This document shows, piece by piece, positions 52,298 to 61,564 of a DNA stretch of 64,000 bases. The translations under genes were made by a program, and so were the position numbers. Source of the DNA: Pseudomonas bubulae (GTDB lineage: Bacteria > Pseudomonadota > Gammaproteobacteria > Pseudomonadales > Pseudomonadaceae); contig NZ_CP146077.1 of NCBI RefSeq assembly GCF_037023725.1, positions 4,994,501 to 5,058,500 on the forward strand. Direction: 5' to 3'. Numbering within the stretch: the first letter of the stretch is position 1; each line of letters starts with the position of its first letter. The notes under the pieces were generated by a model. It did no database searches. It was not told where the DNA came from and saw only the letters and a program-made list of their open reading frames with translations.

Positions 52298-52753
52298 ATG
52301 GACATCAAACAATTGCTGCTTGAGCGCGAGCTCAATGCAGTCCTTTCTCGCTATGCACGGGCTTGTGATCAGCGCGACTGGGCTGCCATGGATGATGTGT
52401 TCCTCCAGGAAGCGACTGCCGACTATGGCGGTTTGCATCAGCTTCAAGGTCGCGGGCCGATTGTGGCCATGATCCGCGTGCACCTTGAGGGCTGCGGGCC
52501 TTCCCAGCACTTGCTCGGCAATCTGTTGGTCGAGTCCAGCGATTCAACTATCGTGAGCCGCATCTATGTCCGCGCAGCCCATCGCGGCGCCGGCAATATG
52601 CAAGGCTTGACCTATGAATCGCTGGCCGAATATCAGGATCGCTGGGTTTCAACATCAGACGGCTGGCGTATTGCACATCGGCGCATGGATATCAGTCATG
52701 AGCTGGGGTGCCGCGATATCCTGCGCCCGGCCACTGAAAGCGCGCAGGGTTAA
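52298..52753 (+). CDS. SnoaL-like (NTF2-fold) protein
   Basis: A 151-residue protein of the NTF2/SnoaL-like fold: ELNAVLSRYARACDQRDWAAMDDVFLQEATADYGG at the start and YQDRWVSTSDGWRIAHRRMDI at the end are typical of polyketide-cyclase/dehydratase-like small proteins. Substrate unknown. It is convergent with the flavoprotein gene, 13 bases away. Confidence 0.8.
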   Translation: MDIKQLLLERELNAVLSRYARACDQRDWAAMDDVFLQEATADYGGLHQLQGRGPIVAMIRVHLEGCGPSQHLLGNLLVESSDSTIVSRIYVRAAHRGAGNMQGLTYESLAEYQDRWVSTSDGWRIAHRRMDISHELGCRDILRPATESAQG

Positions 52754-52766
52754 GCACCCTGATATT

Positions 52767-53969
52767 TCAGGCAATCGGTATCAATGGGTCCGCTGCCGCC
52801 CAGGCTACATCGCGGTCGGCAGCCGGCGGGTAGATCCACACCGTATTGATCTGTGTCTTCAACGATTTGCCTTCCTGGCGGGTCAACTTGACCTGGCGAT
52901 CCCAGCCTTCGGTGTAGACCGCTCCCCAGCCACCCAGGTCCAGGCAGGTAACGTACTTGGGCTGGCTGTAGGCAACCGGGGCTACGCCCAGTATCTGCGC
53001 AGCAACGTTATTGCCCGCGTGGCGCCCCAGGACGATGGCGTGCTGGCAGGTCATCAGCGCATGGTTGCCCAGGTCATCCGTGGCGGCATAAGCCACGTCG
53101 CCGGTGGCGAAGATGTCTTGCTGGCCTATGACTTGAAGGTGCGCGTCCACATGCAGACGCCCAAGCCCATCACGCTCCCCCGGGATTTGCGCCGTCAGCG
53201 AGCTGGCCCGTACACCGGTGGTCCAGATCACTGTTTTCGATTCGATTCGTTGACCATCACCCAGGGTTACGCCTTGCTCGTCGACGGCTACCACAGACGA
53301 TTTCAAGCGCCAGGTCACCCCCAGCTCATCGCTGGCTTCGGCGATCGATTGGCTGATTTCGGCGCCCAGTGAAGCCCCGACTTTTTCACCCCGATCCACG
53401 ATGATCACTTCCATGTCTGCATGCTCGCCCAGTATGGCGCGCAGACGGGCCGGCATTTCGGTTGCCGTTTCAATGCCGGTGAAGCCTCCGCCCGCCACAA
53501 CCACCGTGTTGCGACCACGGCTTGGTGGTAGTTCTGCCAGGGATTTGAGGTGGTTTTCCAGGCGTATGGCTTGCTCGATCTGGTCCACGTCGAAGGCGTA
53601 TTGCGCCACACCTTGGGTGTCAGGCAGCGCAAGGCCGCTGCCAGTAGCCAGGACCAGTTTGTCGTAGGGACGAATTTGTCTGGCGCCTGCGGCATCGGTG
53701 TAAACCACATGTTTTTGCTGCACGTCGATGGTCTCTGCCGCACCCTTGATAAAGGTGACACCTACCGCGTCGAGCAGTTCGCCAATGGGCGCGACCAGCC
53801 GGTGCGCTTCAGGCTCGTAAAAACGCGGGCGTATGCGCAGCTCGGCCTGGGGGGCCAGCACGGTCACTTCGACTTGGTTGTGGCCGTGAATATCCAACAG
53901 CCGCGTTGCACTCAAAGCGGTCCAGATGCCACCGAAGCCTGCGCCAATAATCAGAATCTGCTGTTTCAT
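52767..53969 (-). CDS. NDH-2-like NAD(P)/FAD oxidoreductase
   Basis: A 400-residue pyridine nucleotide-disulfide oxidoreductase. The FAD motif ILIIGAGFGGIWTALSA is at the N-terminus, the NAD(P) motif VVVAGGGFTGIETATEM near 160, and the FAD-contact IFATGDVAYAATDDLG near 290. The layout and length fit type II NADH dehydrogenase-like enzymes that pass electrons to quinone without pumping. An operator CGACTA-TAT-TAGTCG lies 72 bases upstream and matches one in front of the divergent Rrf2 gene, so Rrf2 probably controls it. Confidence 0.87.
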   Translation of the reverse strand: MKQQILIIGAGFGGIWTALSATRLLDIHGHNQVEVTVLAPQAELRIRPRFYEPEAHRLVAPIGELLDAVGVTFIKGAAETIDVQQKHVVYTDAAGARQIRPYDKLVLATGSGLALPDTQGVAQYAFDVDQIEQAIRLENHLKSLAELPPSRGRNTVVVAGGGFTGIETATEMPARLRAILGEHADMEVIIVDRGEKVGASLGAEISQSIAEASDELGVTWRLKSSVVAVDEQGVTLGDGQRIESKTVIWTTGVRASSLTAQIPGERDGLGRLHVDAHLQVIGQQDIFATGDVAYAATDDLGNHALMTCQHAIVLGRHAGNNVAAQILGVAPVAYSQPKYVTCLDLGGWGAVYTEGWDRQVKLTRQEGKSLKTQINTVWIYPPAADRDVAWAAADPLIPIA

Positions 53970-54040
53970 TTTTTATCCCCTGATGAGAAGCCCGAGCAAA
54001 GCAACCCCGAATGACGATCACCACCGAACCTCAATAACGG

Positions 54041-54055
54041 CGACTATATTAGTCG
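54041..54055. promoter_or_regulatory. putative Rrf2 operator at the flavoprotein promoter
   Basis: CGACTA-TAT-TAGTCG is a perfect 15-base palindrome 72 bases upstream of the flavoprotein start. A near-identical site lies at 54148-54162. Confidence 0.7.
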
Positions 54056-54147
54056 TAGTTACAGAGAGCAATCTTTATTTGGGGTCCATGCCACTGCTGT
54101 CACGCCCAAGGAGCGTTGCTCGCCTGACTGATCACTGCTAAAATATG

Positions 54148-54162
54148 CGACTAATTCAGTCG
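54148..54162. promoter_or_regulatory. putative Rrf2 operator at its own gene
   Basis: CGACTA-ATT-CAGTCG differs from a perfect palindrome by one base and ends 9 bases before the Rrf2 ATG, overlapping its Shine-Dalgarno CGGAG. The position fits autoregulation. Confidence 0.65.
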
Positions 54163-54171
54163 GAGATTTTG

Positions 54172-54735
54172 ATGTCTCTTTACAGCGCGGGCGTTGAGTA
54201 CGGCATTCACTGCCTGCTCTTTTTGGTAGGCGATGGCGGCGAAAGCCGTGAGGCGAGCGTGCGTGATCTTGCAGAGTTGCAAGGCGTACCTCAGGACTAT
54301 CTGGCGAAGATCTTCACCAAGCTGGCCAAGGCCAAACTGGTCGTGGCCACCGAAGGCGTGCGCGGCGGATTCAAACTGGCCAGGCCTGCTGACGAAATCA
54401 GCATTCTCGATATCGTCAACGCTATCGACGGCCAAAAGCTTATTTTCGATTGCCGGGAAATTCGTGGCCGCTGCGCACTCTTCGAAGGCTCGCCGCCTGC
54501 CTGGGCGCTGGACGGCCACTGTTCGGTTCACGCGGCGATGATGACGGCACAAAAGCGCATGGAAGAGGCTCTGGCCCAACAAACCATTCTTGATCTTGCC
54601 CGAAAGGTCGGCCGTAAATCACCCGCCGAGTTCCCGGCACAGGTCGGCAAATGGATCAACGATCGTCGAGAGAAGAAAAGCGCCGCGCAGACTTCTGACG
54701 ACCAGGCCATCCCGGTAACTGAAATCTCGGACTAA
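54172..54735 (+). CDS. Rrf2-family transcriptional regulator
   Basis: A 187-residue regulator with the Rrf2 winged helix: MSLYSAGVEYGIHCLLFL, VRDLAELQGVPQDYLAKIFTKLAKAKLVVATEGVRGGFKLARP. Three cysteines (DCREIRGRC and GHC) lie where NsrR/IscR-type members bind an iron-sulfur cluster, although the spacing (7 and 17) differs from NsrR. ATG at 54172 has CGGAG upstream; a start nine codons earlier is possible. The 3' end overlaps the convergent EamA gene by 80 bases. A redox or NO signal is plausible; the ligand is not readable. Confidence 0.85.
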   Translation: MSLYSAGVEYGIHCLLFLVGDGGESREASVRDLAELQGVPQDYLAKIFTKLAKAKLVVATEGVRGGFKLARPADEISILDIVNAIDGQKLIFDCREIRGRCALFEGSPPAWALDGHCSVHAAMMTAQKRMEEALAQQTILDLARKVGRKSPAEFPAQVGKWINDRREKKSAAQTSDDQAIPVTEISD

Positions 54736-55591
54736 GCCCCGGCCCTTTTACAAACCCCACTGCCAGCGCCGCCAATATCAGCACAATCGCAAGCCCTTCA
54801 TTGAACCCAATCTTGTGCCCCAGCATCAGCATCGAACCTGCGATCCCGAAAACCGGAATCAGCAGGGACAGCGGCGCCACCCTGGATACCGGGTACTCGC
54901 GCAGCAACAGATTCCAGCCCCAGTAACAGAAATGCGTCGCCGCGTAGACCTGAAACAACAGGGAAAACAACGCCACCCACTCAAAGTGGGTGACTAAAGA
55001 GGTAAAAGGCGCAGATCCGTGGGCAAGCCAGGTAAGAGCCAACAGCGGCAGCGGCGCAAACACACTGGCCCACACCACAAAGGCGAACATCTCCCGCACT
55101 TTCGACTGTTTGATAATGACGTTGCCGATACTCCAGCTCAGAGCACTGATCAGCAACAGGCCATAACCCAGGGTCGTGCCCCGGCCGGGGCTGGCCACAA
55201 TGATGCTGATCAACCCCAACAGTGCCAGCCCCATCCCCAGTATCTGGCCGAAGCCCAGACGCTCGCGAAACAGCAATACCCCCCAGCCCAAGGTGAAAAA
55301 AGCACTGAACTGGATCAGCAGCGCAGCGGTTCCTGGGGGCACGCCCCATTCAATACCCAGATTGATCAGGGCCCACATGGCCACTCCAAAAATCAAGCCA
55401 TAAGCAGCCAGCCACTTGATGGCAATCGGCGGCCGTTTGACGAAAAATACCCACGGCAACGCCGCAAGGGTAAAACGCAGCGCCGTTAGCAACAGCGGAT
55501 CAATAGCTGCCAGGCCCAGTTTGGTGATGGGGAAGTTCAGCCCCCAAACGGCCGTCACCAGCACGGCCAGGATCAGATGTTTCTTTTGCAT
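54656..55591 (-). CDS. EamA-family (DMT) exporter
   Basis: A 311-residue inner-membrane protein with ten hydrophobic segments in two EamA repeats (LAVLVTAVWGLNFPITKLGL ... TLGYGLLLISALSWSIGNVIIK). It is of the YdeD/EamA type that exports amino acids such as cysteine pathway intermediates, but the substrate here is unknown. Start at 55591 (MQKKHLILAVL). It is divergent from the AraC gene, which may regulate it; its last 26 codons overlap the Rrf2 gene on the other strand. Confidence 0.9.
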   Translation of the reverse strand: MQKKHLILAVLVTAVWGLNFPITKLGLAAIDPLLLTALRFTLAALPWVFFVKRPPIAIKWLAAYGLIFGVAMWALINLGIEWGVPPGTAALLIQFSAFFTLGWGVLLFRERLGFGQILGMGLALLGLISIIVASPGRGTTLGYGLLLISALSWSIGNVIIKQSKVREMFAFVVWASVFAPLPLLALTWLAHGSAPFTSLVTHFEWVALFSLLFQVYAATHFCYWGWNLLLREYPVSRVAPLSLLIPVFGIAGSMLMLGHKIGFNEGLAIVLILAALAVGFVKGPGLSPRFQLPGWPGRQKSARRFSSLDDR

Positions 55592-55708
55592 AGGGGGGGC
55601 TTCCAGTGGCAAGGAGGGCGGCGTCATGCGCCAACCAAAATGCCACTATGCACACTTGCCGCATCGGCCCGCTTGCACTATCAGGTCAAAGATCATTAAA
55701 TTCGGGCC

Positions 55709-56491
55709 ATGGGCGAATTTGAATCCGACACCTGCGAAAATATCCCCCGCGACGCTGTGGTCACGGCCATTGACTATGCCGACGGGCAGCGCTTTGCCCT
55801 GCACAGGCATAACCGCGGGCAGTTTGCCTATGCCGCCTGCGGTGTCATCACGGTGTTTACCGACCAGGGCAACTGGGTGGTACCGCCGCAACGGGCCATC
55901 TGGGTACCGGCAGGGGTACCCCACGAAATGAGCATGAACGGCCCGGTCACGATGCTGAACACCTATATCCGCGAGCCCGCGTCTGTGCGTCTTGGCCTGC
56001 CGGCGCATTGTCAGGTTTTCGGCATATCGCCGCTGCTGCACCAGTTATTGATCCAGGCCACGGATATTCCGGCGCTCTATGACGAAACCCGCAGAGAGGG
56101 GCTGCTGATGAATTTGCTGCTCCACGAAATAGCCGAGATGCCACCCCTTTCGCTCAATGCGCCGCTACCGGGTGAGCCCAGGCTGGCGCGGGCCTGCCGC
56201 ACACTGCTGGAGCAGCCGTCGCTGGATATCGGGATTGATGATATGGCCCGGCAGGTTGGCATGAGCCGCCGTACCTTTACCCGCCTGTTTCGCCAGCAAA
56301 CCGGCATCAGTTTTGTCGAATGGCGCCAGCAAGCCTGCCTGTTGGCAGCGGTGGTGCGCCTTGGCCATGGCGAGGCCGTTACGCAAGTGGCGACCGATCT
56401 GGGCTATAGCAGCCCGAGCGCTTTCACCAGCGTTTTTCGCCGGGTGCTGGGCGAGGTGCCAAGCCGGTACTGTCTGAAGGAACCGAGTTGA
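55709..56491 (+). CDS. AraC-family transcriptional regulator
   Basis: A 260-residue protein. The N-terminal cupin domain (FALHRHNRGQFAYAACGVITVFTDQGNWVVPPQRAIWVPAGVPHEM) is followed by two helix-turn-helix units (DIGIDDMARQVGMSRRTFTRLFRQQTG and VTQVATDLGYSSPSAFTSVFRRVLGEVPSRY). It is divergent from the EamA exporter with a 117-base gap, the usual arrangement of a regulator and its target. The effector is unknown. Confidence 0.9.
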   Translation: MGEFESDTCENIPRDAVVTAIDYADGQRFALHRHNRGQFAYAACGVITVFTDQGNWVVPPQRAIWVPAGVPHEMSMNGPVTMLNTYIREPASVRLGLPAHCQVFGISPLLHQLLIQATDIPALYDETRREGLLMNLLLHEIAEMPPLSLNAPLPGEPRLARACRTLLEQPSLDIGIDDMARQVGMSRRTFTRLFRQQTGISFVEWRQQACLLAAVVRLGHGEAVTQVATDLGYSSPSAFTSVFRRVLGEVPSRYCLKEPS

Positions 56492-56549
56492 ACCAACTGG
56501 CCAGCCCCGCTGCCGACAAACACAGCACCCGCTCAAAAGGGTATGTGCC

Positions 56550-59459
56550 TCAGTGCGGATTTCGTATCCCCACAACGCGGTAGGCAGCGCTCCCCGTGCG
56601 CTCGAACATCAGGCGCCAGGCGCCTCGCCTGCGGCTGTTGTTATAGCCAATAAGGTCAGCGGACATTAATCGATCGCTATGGGGGTGCCAGTTAATCGAC
56701 CGCAAACGCCCCTCGCGCAAATGGCTTAAGGTCAGGGCAATACTGATACCCGCAGAGCCCGCTGGCAAAGGTGTCACCGCTGAATCATCGATCGTCAGGG
56801 CGGCAGGCGAACGGGGGGGCGGGAGCGCAGCGGCGACCGGCCTCGCGCTTTGCAGGGGCTGTTTTTTTGCGGCCGCGCTTTTACCGGGCAATCGGGTCAT
56901 GGCCGTTGCCTCGGGTGTCCCCGTGGCGCTCGACGGGCCTGCGGCCTGTGGTTCCCGGTGGGCACGAAGCAACAGACTGCGAACGCCAAGATGCCTCAGC
57001 TCACGGGTGGGTGGCCGCCCTGATGCCACTACAGCGCGCAAACGCTCCCGATACTCGACGCCCACGACATATCCGTATAGGTCACCACGCACGGTGGGGT
57101 AAACCGCCAACGCCACACCTGTGCTCTGCAGAACCTGACTGTGCTGGCTGTAAAAAAAGTTGACCAGCTTGACTGTTTCTTCAGGGCTCAGCGCCATGTC
57201 CCGGGCAAACTCCAGGGCTTTTTCCGTGACGCTTTGCGCCAGCTCATATTCCTGCGCATCCCTGAGGCCTGGTGCTGGCTGTTGCGCCTCGGCCAAATCC
57301 AGATACCGGTTCAAGGCAAAGAGTGCCGAGCCTGCCACTGCCCCCAGTCCTGCAACGGCTTGAGCAGCATTAAACAGCCAGCCCAAGGCATAGCCAAGGG
57401 CGGTAAAAATGACGATCAGGCTCAGACCGGCAACGACCCGATAGCGTTGGGGTAGATCTTCTTCCCGCCCATCAGGATCTATCCGATTTATCGGGTTATT
57501 ACCGACCATGGCATAAACATTCAAGCCGTCGATGGTCCCTGCCGGGTCTGCACTGACCCAACGCTGGAGCCAGGCCGCGTAATAACGCAAACCGTAGTAG
57601 TAAAGCCCGGACGCATCGCGTTCCTTGCCCGAGTAACGCAGGGTCTTGAATGTGGCTTCAAGCGCGCTTTTCGCCGCCCACCATGCCGTCGCCCCGAACG
57701 GGTAAAAACCCTCCTGGCTAAGCAGTGCCGCGCGCTCATCAAGCTCCAGTACGCCGCTGCCCAGGTGATCGCAAAGGCTGAAGCGCACATGCTCATTCTC
57801 GACCCCATCGGGCAACCCCTGCTCCCAGGCAAGTAAACGCACCCCGGTGCGGCCTGCTTGCAGCGTCAAGGCACTTGAGCGCTCTCCCGTGGCCCGGTTG
57901 AGGCGCAGCTCCAGCCCCGGCAAATAACGCACTTCATCCACATGGGTGAGGTTTGCGGCCCGGGTCGTTCTACGCTTGAAAACCCGCTGCCCCTGACCGT
58001 CGTAGACGTAGGCTTCTTCATCATTCTCACCGTTGGTGCGCTGCACGCTGGTGACACGGCACAGTTGATTGCGCACATTCCACTCCAGGGCCTGACCACG
58101 CACCAACACCCGTTGATTGCCACAGGCATCAAACGCCTCGCCTGAAGCCAGCAGAGAACCGGGCTCAATCATCTGGCTGCGGTTACTGGTTTGTGACACG
58201 GACATACGCCGGGTGTAGCCCTGGCCGGCAGAAGGTACATGCTGCATCTGTACCAGGTTGGCGCCGGCATCGTACTGATAGTGCCGCGTGTAGTTGCGCC
58301 ACTGCTGCGTGTCCGTCGTGTCGAAGAGCACCGCCGCAGGGGTACTGGCGCCACCGGGGTGGCGCGCATTTTCTCGTCCGCTGGCTTTGACCAGTTGGTA
58401 GAGGGTGTCGTAGGTAAAAGTGCTCGAAGCCTGGATCATCGCGTTGCTGGCCCAGGTGGTCGGTTGAGCGCCATCCACCACATGGGTCACATTGCCCACC
58501 CGGTCGTAGGTGTAGGTCAGATCCTGCAAGATGCCACCCTGTGCCCCCCCGCGACTGGCCTGCAACCGTCGCAAACTGCCATCATCGTCAGCGTAAGTAG
58601 CCCGGGTGACAACACCGTTGCCTGCCCGCTCGCTGGTCACTTGTCCGGCGGCGTTGTAGACCAGCTCATCCACCAACAGTTTTGACTTGCCACCTGCCGT
58701 AAGCAGGCCAACACGTACCTGTTCCCCTGCAACGTTATATTCCAGGCGCTGCCGGTTGCCCCTGGCATCACGCAGCCCGAGCAGTTCACCCAGCGCATTG
58801 CGATGCCAGGCCGTCAGGTAATGCCGAGCCTCCAATTGTCGATCGCGCCACGCTTGCGGCTCAGGCCAGTCGAGCGCTTCAGGGGCCTGGCAGAAACGCC
58901 GCGACTGGCTGTTTGCCTCGCCGGTCAAATCGTAATGTTCGTTGATGACGCTGCCAGCCGGGTCATCATGGCGGACCACACGGCCGCATCGGTTCCGCGC
59001 CCTGTCCGCTGAATCGGCCGCCCCGTAGGTAAAACGCTCAAGACATCGGGCGTGGGGCTCATCACTGCGCTGTTCATGAACGGCCACAAGCCTGGACTGG
59101 GCATCGTAGTCAAAACACTGCTGATGCCCGCGCCCGTTCCAGGTTTTGCGCATCTGCTGCGCGACGCCAAACAGGGTGATGTGCCATCCGCTATCGACAC
59201 TGTCAGTGCGCAACGCCAGCCCTGAAAGGCTGGAAATCTGGCGTTGATTGGCCGCGACTGTGACCCCATGACGACGCAACGCCCCCAATCGCGGGTCCCA
59301 CTGCCCGAGTACAAAACCGGTGGCGCCAAAGACAGTTTCGTGAATCCGCGCCCGGGGGCTCTGCTGTGCACTCAGACGGTGGTATTGCACCCTGCGTACA
59401 CTCAAGCCCCTGGGGTCAACCGCCGTCAGTGACGGCGTGTGGTGATGCACATGGGTCAT
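56550..59459 (-). CDS. TccC-like RHS-repeat polymorphic toxin (Tc toxin C component)
   Basis: A 969-residue protein. The N-terminus (VDPRGLSVRRVQYHR, RTDSVDSGWHITLFG) matches TccC proteins of insecticidal toxin complexes, followed by YD/RHS repeats (LTYTYDRVGNVTHVVDGA, FTYDTLYQLVKASGRENARHP) and the RHS core LYYYGLRYYAAWLQRWVSADP ending near residue 664 in RIDPDG, the self-cleavage region. The 305-residue C-terminal toxin contains a hydrophobic stretch (LSLIVIFTALGYALGWLF) and a Pro/Ala-rich linker; I recognise no toxin family. No TcA or TcB gene is in the window, so it is an orphan. It is flanked by a terminator at 59594. Confidence 0.88.
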   Translation of the reverse strand: MTHVHHHTPSLTAVDPRGLSVRRVQYHRLSAQQSPRARIHETVFGATGFVLGQWDPRLGALRRHGVTVAANQRQISSLSGLALRTDSVDSGWHITLFGVAQQMRKTWNGRGHQQCFDYDAQSRLVAVHEQRSDEPHARCLERFTYGAADSADRARNRCGRVVRHDDPAGSVINEHYDLTGEANSQSRRFCQAPEALDWPEPQAWRDRQLEARHYLTAWHRNALGELLGLRDARGNRQRLEYNVAGEQVRVGLLTAGGKSKLLVDELVYNAAGQVTSERAGNGVVTRATYADDDGSLRRLQASRGGAQGGILQDLTYTYDRVGNVTHVVDGAQPTTWASNAMIQASSTFTYDTLYQLVKASGRENARHPGGASTPAAVLFDTTDTQQWRNYTRHYQYDAGANLVQMQHVPSAGQGYTRRMSVSQTSNRSQMIEPGSLLASGEAFDACGNQRVLVRGQALEWNVRNQLCRVTSVQRTNGENDEEAYVYDGQGQRVFKRRTTRAANLTHVDEVRYLPGLELRLNRATGERSSALTLQAGRTGVRLLAWEQGLPDGVENEHVRFSLCDHLGSGVLELDERAALLSQEGFYPFGATAWWAAKSALEATFKTLRYSGKERDASGLYYYGLRYYAAWLQRWVSADPAGTIDGLNVYAMVGNNPINRIDPDGREEDLPQRYRVVAGLSLIVIFTALGYALGWLFNAAQAVAGLGAVAGSALFALNRYLDLAEAQQPAPGLRDAQEYELAQSVTEKALEFARDMALSPEETVKLVNFFYSQHSQVLQSTGVALAVYPTVRGDLYGYVVGVEYRERLRAVVASGRPPTRELRHLGVRSLLLRAHREPQAAGPSSATGTPEATAMTRLPGKSAAAKKQPLQSARPVAAALPPPRSPAALTIDDSAVTPLPAGSAGISIALTLSHLREGRLRSINWHPHSDRLMSADLIGYNNSRRRGAWRLMFERTGSAAYRVVGIRNPH

Positions 59460-59593
59460 GGCGCCTGGCCTGTTTAACGAAATGGAGCAAAAAGGCTATG
59501 GCTCAAGTCGAGGGCAAAGGTGGTAAATAATTAGTTTTATTTAAAATCCGCAGCCCCAAGGGTCTGGGCTGAGGGCGGCTTTATCGCGCTCAC

Positions 59594-59617
59594 AAAAAAA
59601 CGCCCGAAGGCGTTTTT
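59594..59617. terminator. bidirectional intrinsic terminator
   Basis: AAAAACGCC and GGCGTTTTT pair around CGAA, with A and T runs on both sides, 20 bases downstream of the aldo/keto reductase stop. The surrounding 59460-59636 holds no gene. Confidence 0.88.
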
Positions 59618-59636
59618 ATATCTGACAGCCGGGGTT

Positions 59637-60659
59637 TCACACCCGCGACTTGCGTCCGAAAAACGGATGGCTCGGGTCGTTGTAGCCCGGTGTCGTCGAG
59701 TGCCCGGTGACCACCAGATCATTGATAAAGGCTTCGTCCTGCGCGGTGAACCTGTAGTTCAACGCTGGCACATAGTCTTCCCATTGCTGCTCAGTTCGCG
59801 GCCCGGCAATGGCCGAGGTGATCAGCTGGTTATTCAGCACCCAGGCCAAAGCGAACTGGCCTGCGGTAATGCCTTGCCCTTCGGCATAGTCACGAATGCG
59901 CTGGGCCAGGTTGAGGGACTCGGGGCGCCATTCGGTTTGCTGCAGGCGCGGGTCGTTGCGCCCGGCGCGGGTGTCCTGGCCAGGGGCCTGATCGGGGTCG
60001 TATTTTCCGGTTAGCACGCCACGCGCCAACGGGCTGTAGGAAATCACGCCAATGCCGTAATGCTCCGCCGCCGGCAGGTGCTCGACTTCGATCTGACGGT
60101 TGGCCAGGTTGTACAGCGGCTGGCTCACGCTCGGACGCTGGATGCCCAGCAGGTCGGCGCTGCGGCTGAATTCGGCAAGTTTCCAGCCGCGGTGGTTGGA
60201 CAAACCGTAGCCACGGATCTTGCCCGCCCGGATCACGTCATCCAGCGCGCGCAGGGTTTCGTCCACCGGGGTGTCGTGGTCTTCGCGGTGCAGGTAGAAC
60301 AGGTCGATATAGTCGGTGTTGAGGCGCTTGAGGCTGGCGTCCACCGAGGCAATCACGTTCTGGCGCGAGGCTCCGCTGTTGTTCGGCCCGCTGCCGCCCG
60401 GGTTGGGATTGACGAATTTGGTGGCCAGTACCCAGTGCTGACGACGATCACCGATCAAACGGCCCACCACGGCTTCCGAGGCACCATCGTTGTAGCCGTT
60501 GGCGGTGTCGATGGAGTTGATGCCCTGCTCGAAAGCGCGGTCGGTGATGCGCCGGGCGACGTCGTCCGGGGTCTGCCCGCCGAACATCATGGTGCCCAGG
60601 GTAATGGGCGAAACCTTCACGCCGTTGCGGCCCAGGTTGCGGTATTGAATGTCGCTCAT
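59637..60659 (-). CDS. aldo/keto reductase
   Basis: A 340-residue NADPH-dependent TIM-barrel reductase. The catalytic tetrad region is visible as SIDTANGYN (Asp, Tyr), LATKF (Lys) and YLHRED (His); the cofactor-binding SYSPLARGVLTGKY and SAIAGPRTEQQWED follow. It resembles the YajO/tyramine-type AKR subfamily; the substrate is unknown. It is a single gene, terminated at 59594 and divergent from the XRE-cupin regulator after 281 bases in which I see no further gene. Confidence 0.92.
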   Translation of the reverse strand: MSDIQYRNLGRNGVKVSPITLGTMMFGGQTPDDVARRITDRAFEQGINSIDTANGYNDGASEAVVGRLIGDRRQHWVLATKFVNPNPGGSGPNNSGASRQNVIASVDASLKRLNTDYIDLFYLHREDHDTPVDETLRALDDVIRAGKIRGYGLSNHRGWKLAEFSRSADLLGIQRPSVSQPLYNLANRQIEVEHLPAAEHYGIGVISYSPLARGVLTGKYDPDQAPGQDTRAGRNDPRLQQTEWRPESLNLAQRIRDYAEGQGITAGQFALAWVLNNQLITSAIAGPRTEQQWEDYVPALNYRFTAQDEAFINDLVVTGHSTTPGYNDPSHPFFGRKSRV

Positions 60660-60940
60660 GCTGACTCCCTGCGTGGTGATCGTGAAATCAAGTGGCGCAA
60701 ACAGTAGTCAGCCGAGTTCTGGCGGTCAACGCCCAACGGGGCATAACCATAGAGCGGTTTTGTCAGGGTAGCTCTTATTCAAAACGGGTCTTTAAACGTC
60801 GGAATTAATTATTTATGGATCTAAAAAACCCTCGGTAATCTCATGACTTTTCGGACCGCATGAAAAGGAATCATCATGAGCCGTCGCCCCCATGGCCCTG
60901 ACAATTCACCTGCATTCACCTCACTTGCAGGTTCACGCCC

Positions 60941-61528
60941 ATGAATATCCCTACCGGTTTTCTCGACAGCAGCGGCAGCGTTCCCTTCAGCTTGCCCGAG
61001 CGTGATCCACAGGGCGACGATCCTGTCGCCAAACGTATCAGCCACAACCTGCAGCGCTTGCGCGACAAGCGCCAGTTGTCCCTGGAAGCACTGGCCCATG
61101 CCAGTGGTGTGCGCCGCGCGATGATTGCGCAGATCGAAGCGGGCCGCAGCTTCCCCTCGGTCAAGGTGCTGAGCAAAGTCGCCGCCGCACTGAAAGTGTC
61201 CATCGCCGAGTTCCTCGACCCCGACGGCGCCGGCATGGTTATACGCCGCGCCCTGCCCCCTGAGCACGCCGCCCCCCTGGTGACGTTCAACGAGTTGCGC
61301 CTGAGGCCCCAGGCCGAGGAAAGAGTGCCCGGCAACCCCCATGGCGTGCAAAACCACCTGTTGGTGGCCGAGGGCACTCTGGAGCTGAAAATCAATGACG
61401 AACTGGTTGTGCTGCACGCTGGCGACTCGATCCTGTATCGCGCCGAACGACCCCACCGGTACCGCAACCCGCACAACAGCGAAGCCGTCGCCTACCTGCT
61501 GACCAGCCCTGCGCAAGTGCAGGAATAG
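60941..61528 (+). CDS. XRE-cupin transcriptional regulator
   Basis: A 195-residue regulator. An XRE helix-turn-helix (NLQRLRDKRQLSLEALAHASGVRRAMIAQIEAGRSFPSVKVLSKVAAAL) is followed by a C-terminal cupin (HLLVAEGTLELKINDELVVLHAGDSILYRAERPHRYRN). Such regulators often control metabolism of sulfur or amino compounds. It is directly upstream of the LLM monooxygenase and solute-binding protein on the same strand and may be cotranscribed with them. Confidence 0.9.
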   Translation: MNIPTGFLDSSGSVPFSLPERDPQGDDPVAKRISHNLQRLRDKRQLSLEALAHASGVRRAMIAQIEAGRSFPSVKVLSKVAAALKVSIAEFLDPDGAGMVIRRALPPEHAAPLVTFNELRLRPQAEERVPGNPHGVQNHLLVAEGTLELKINDELVVLHAGDSILYRAERPHRYRNPHNSEAVAYLLTSPAQVQE

Positions 61529-61564
61529 CCCGCGTTTTCCTATCCACTGCCTGGAGCCTTCGCC

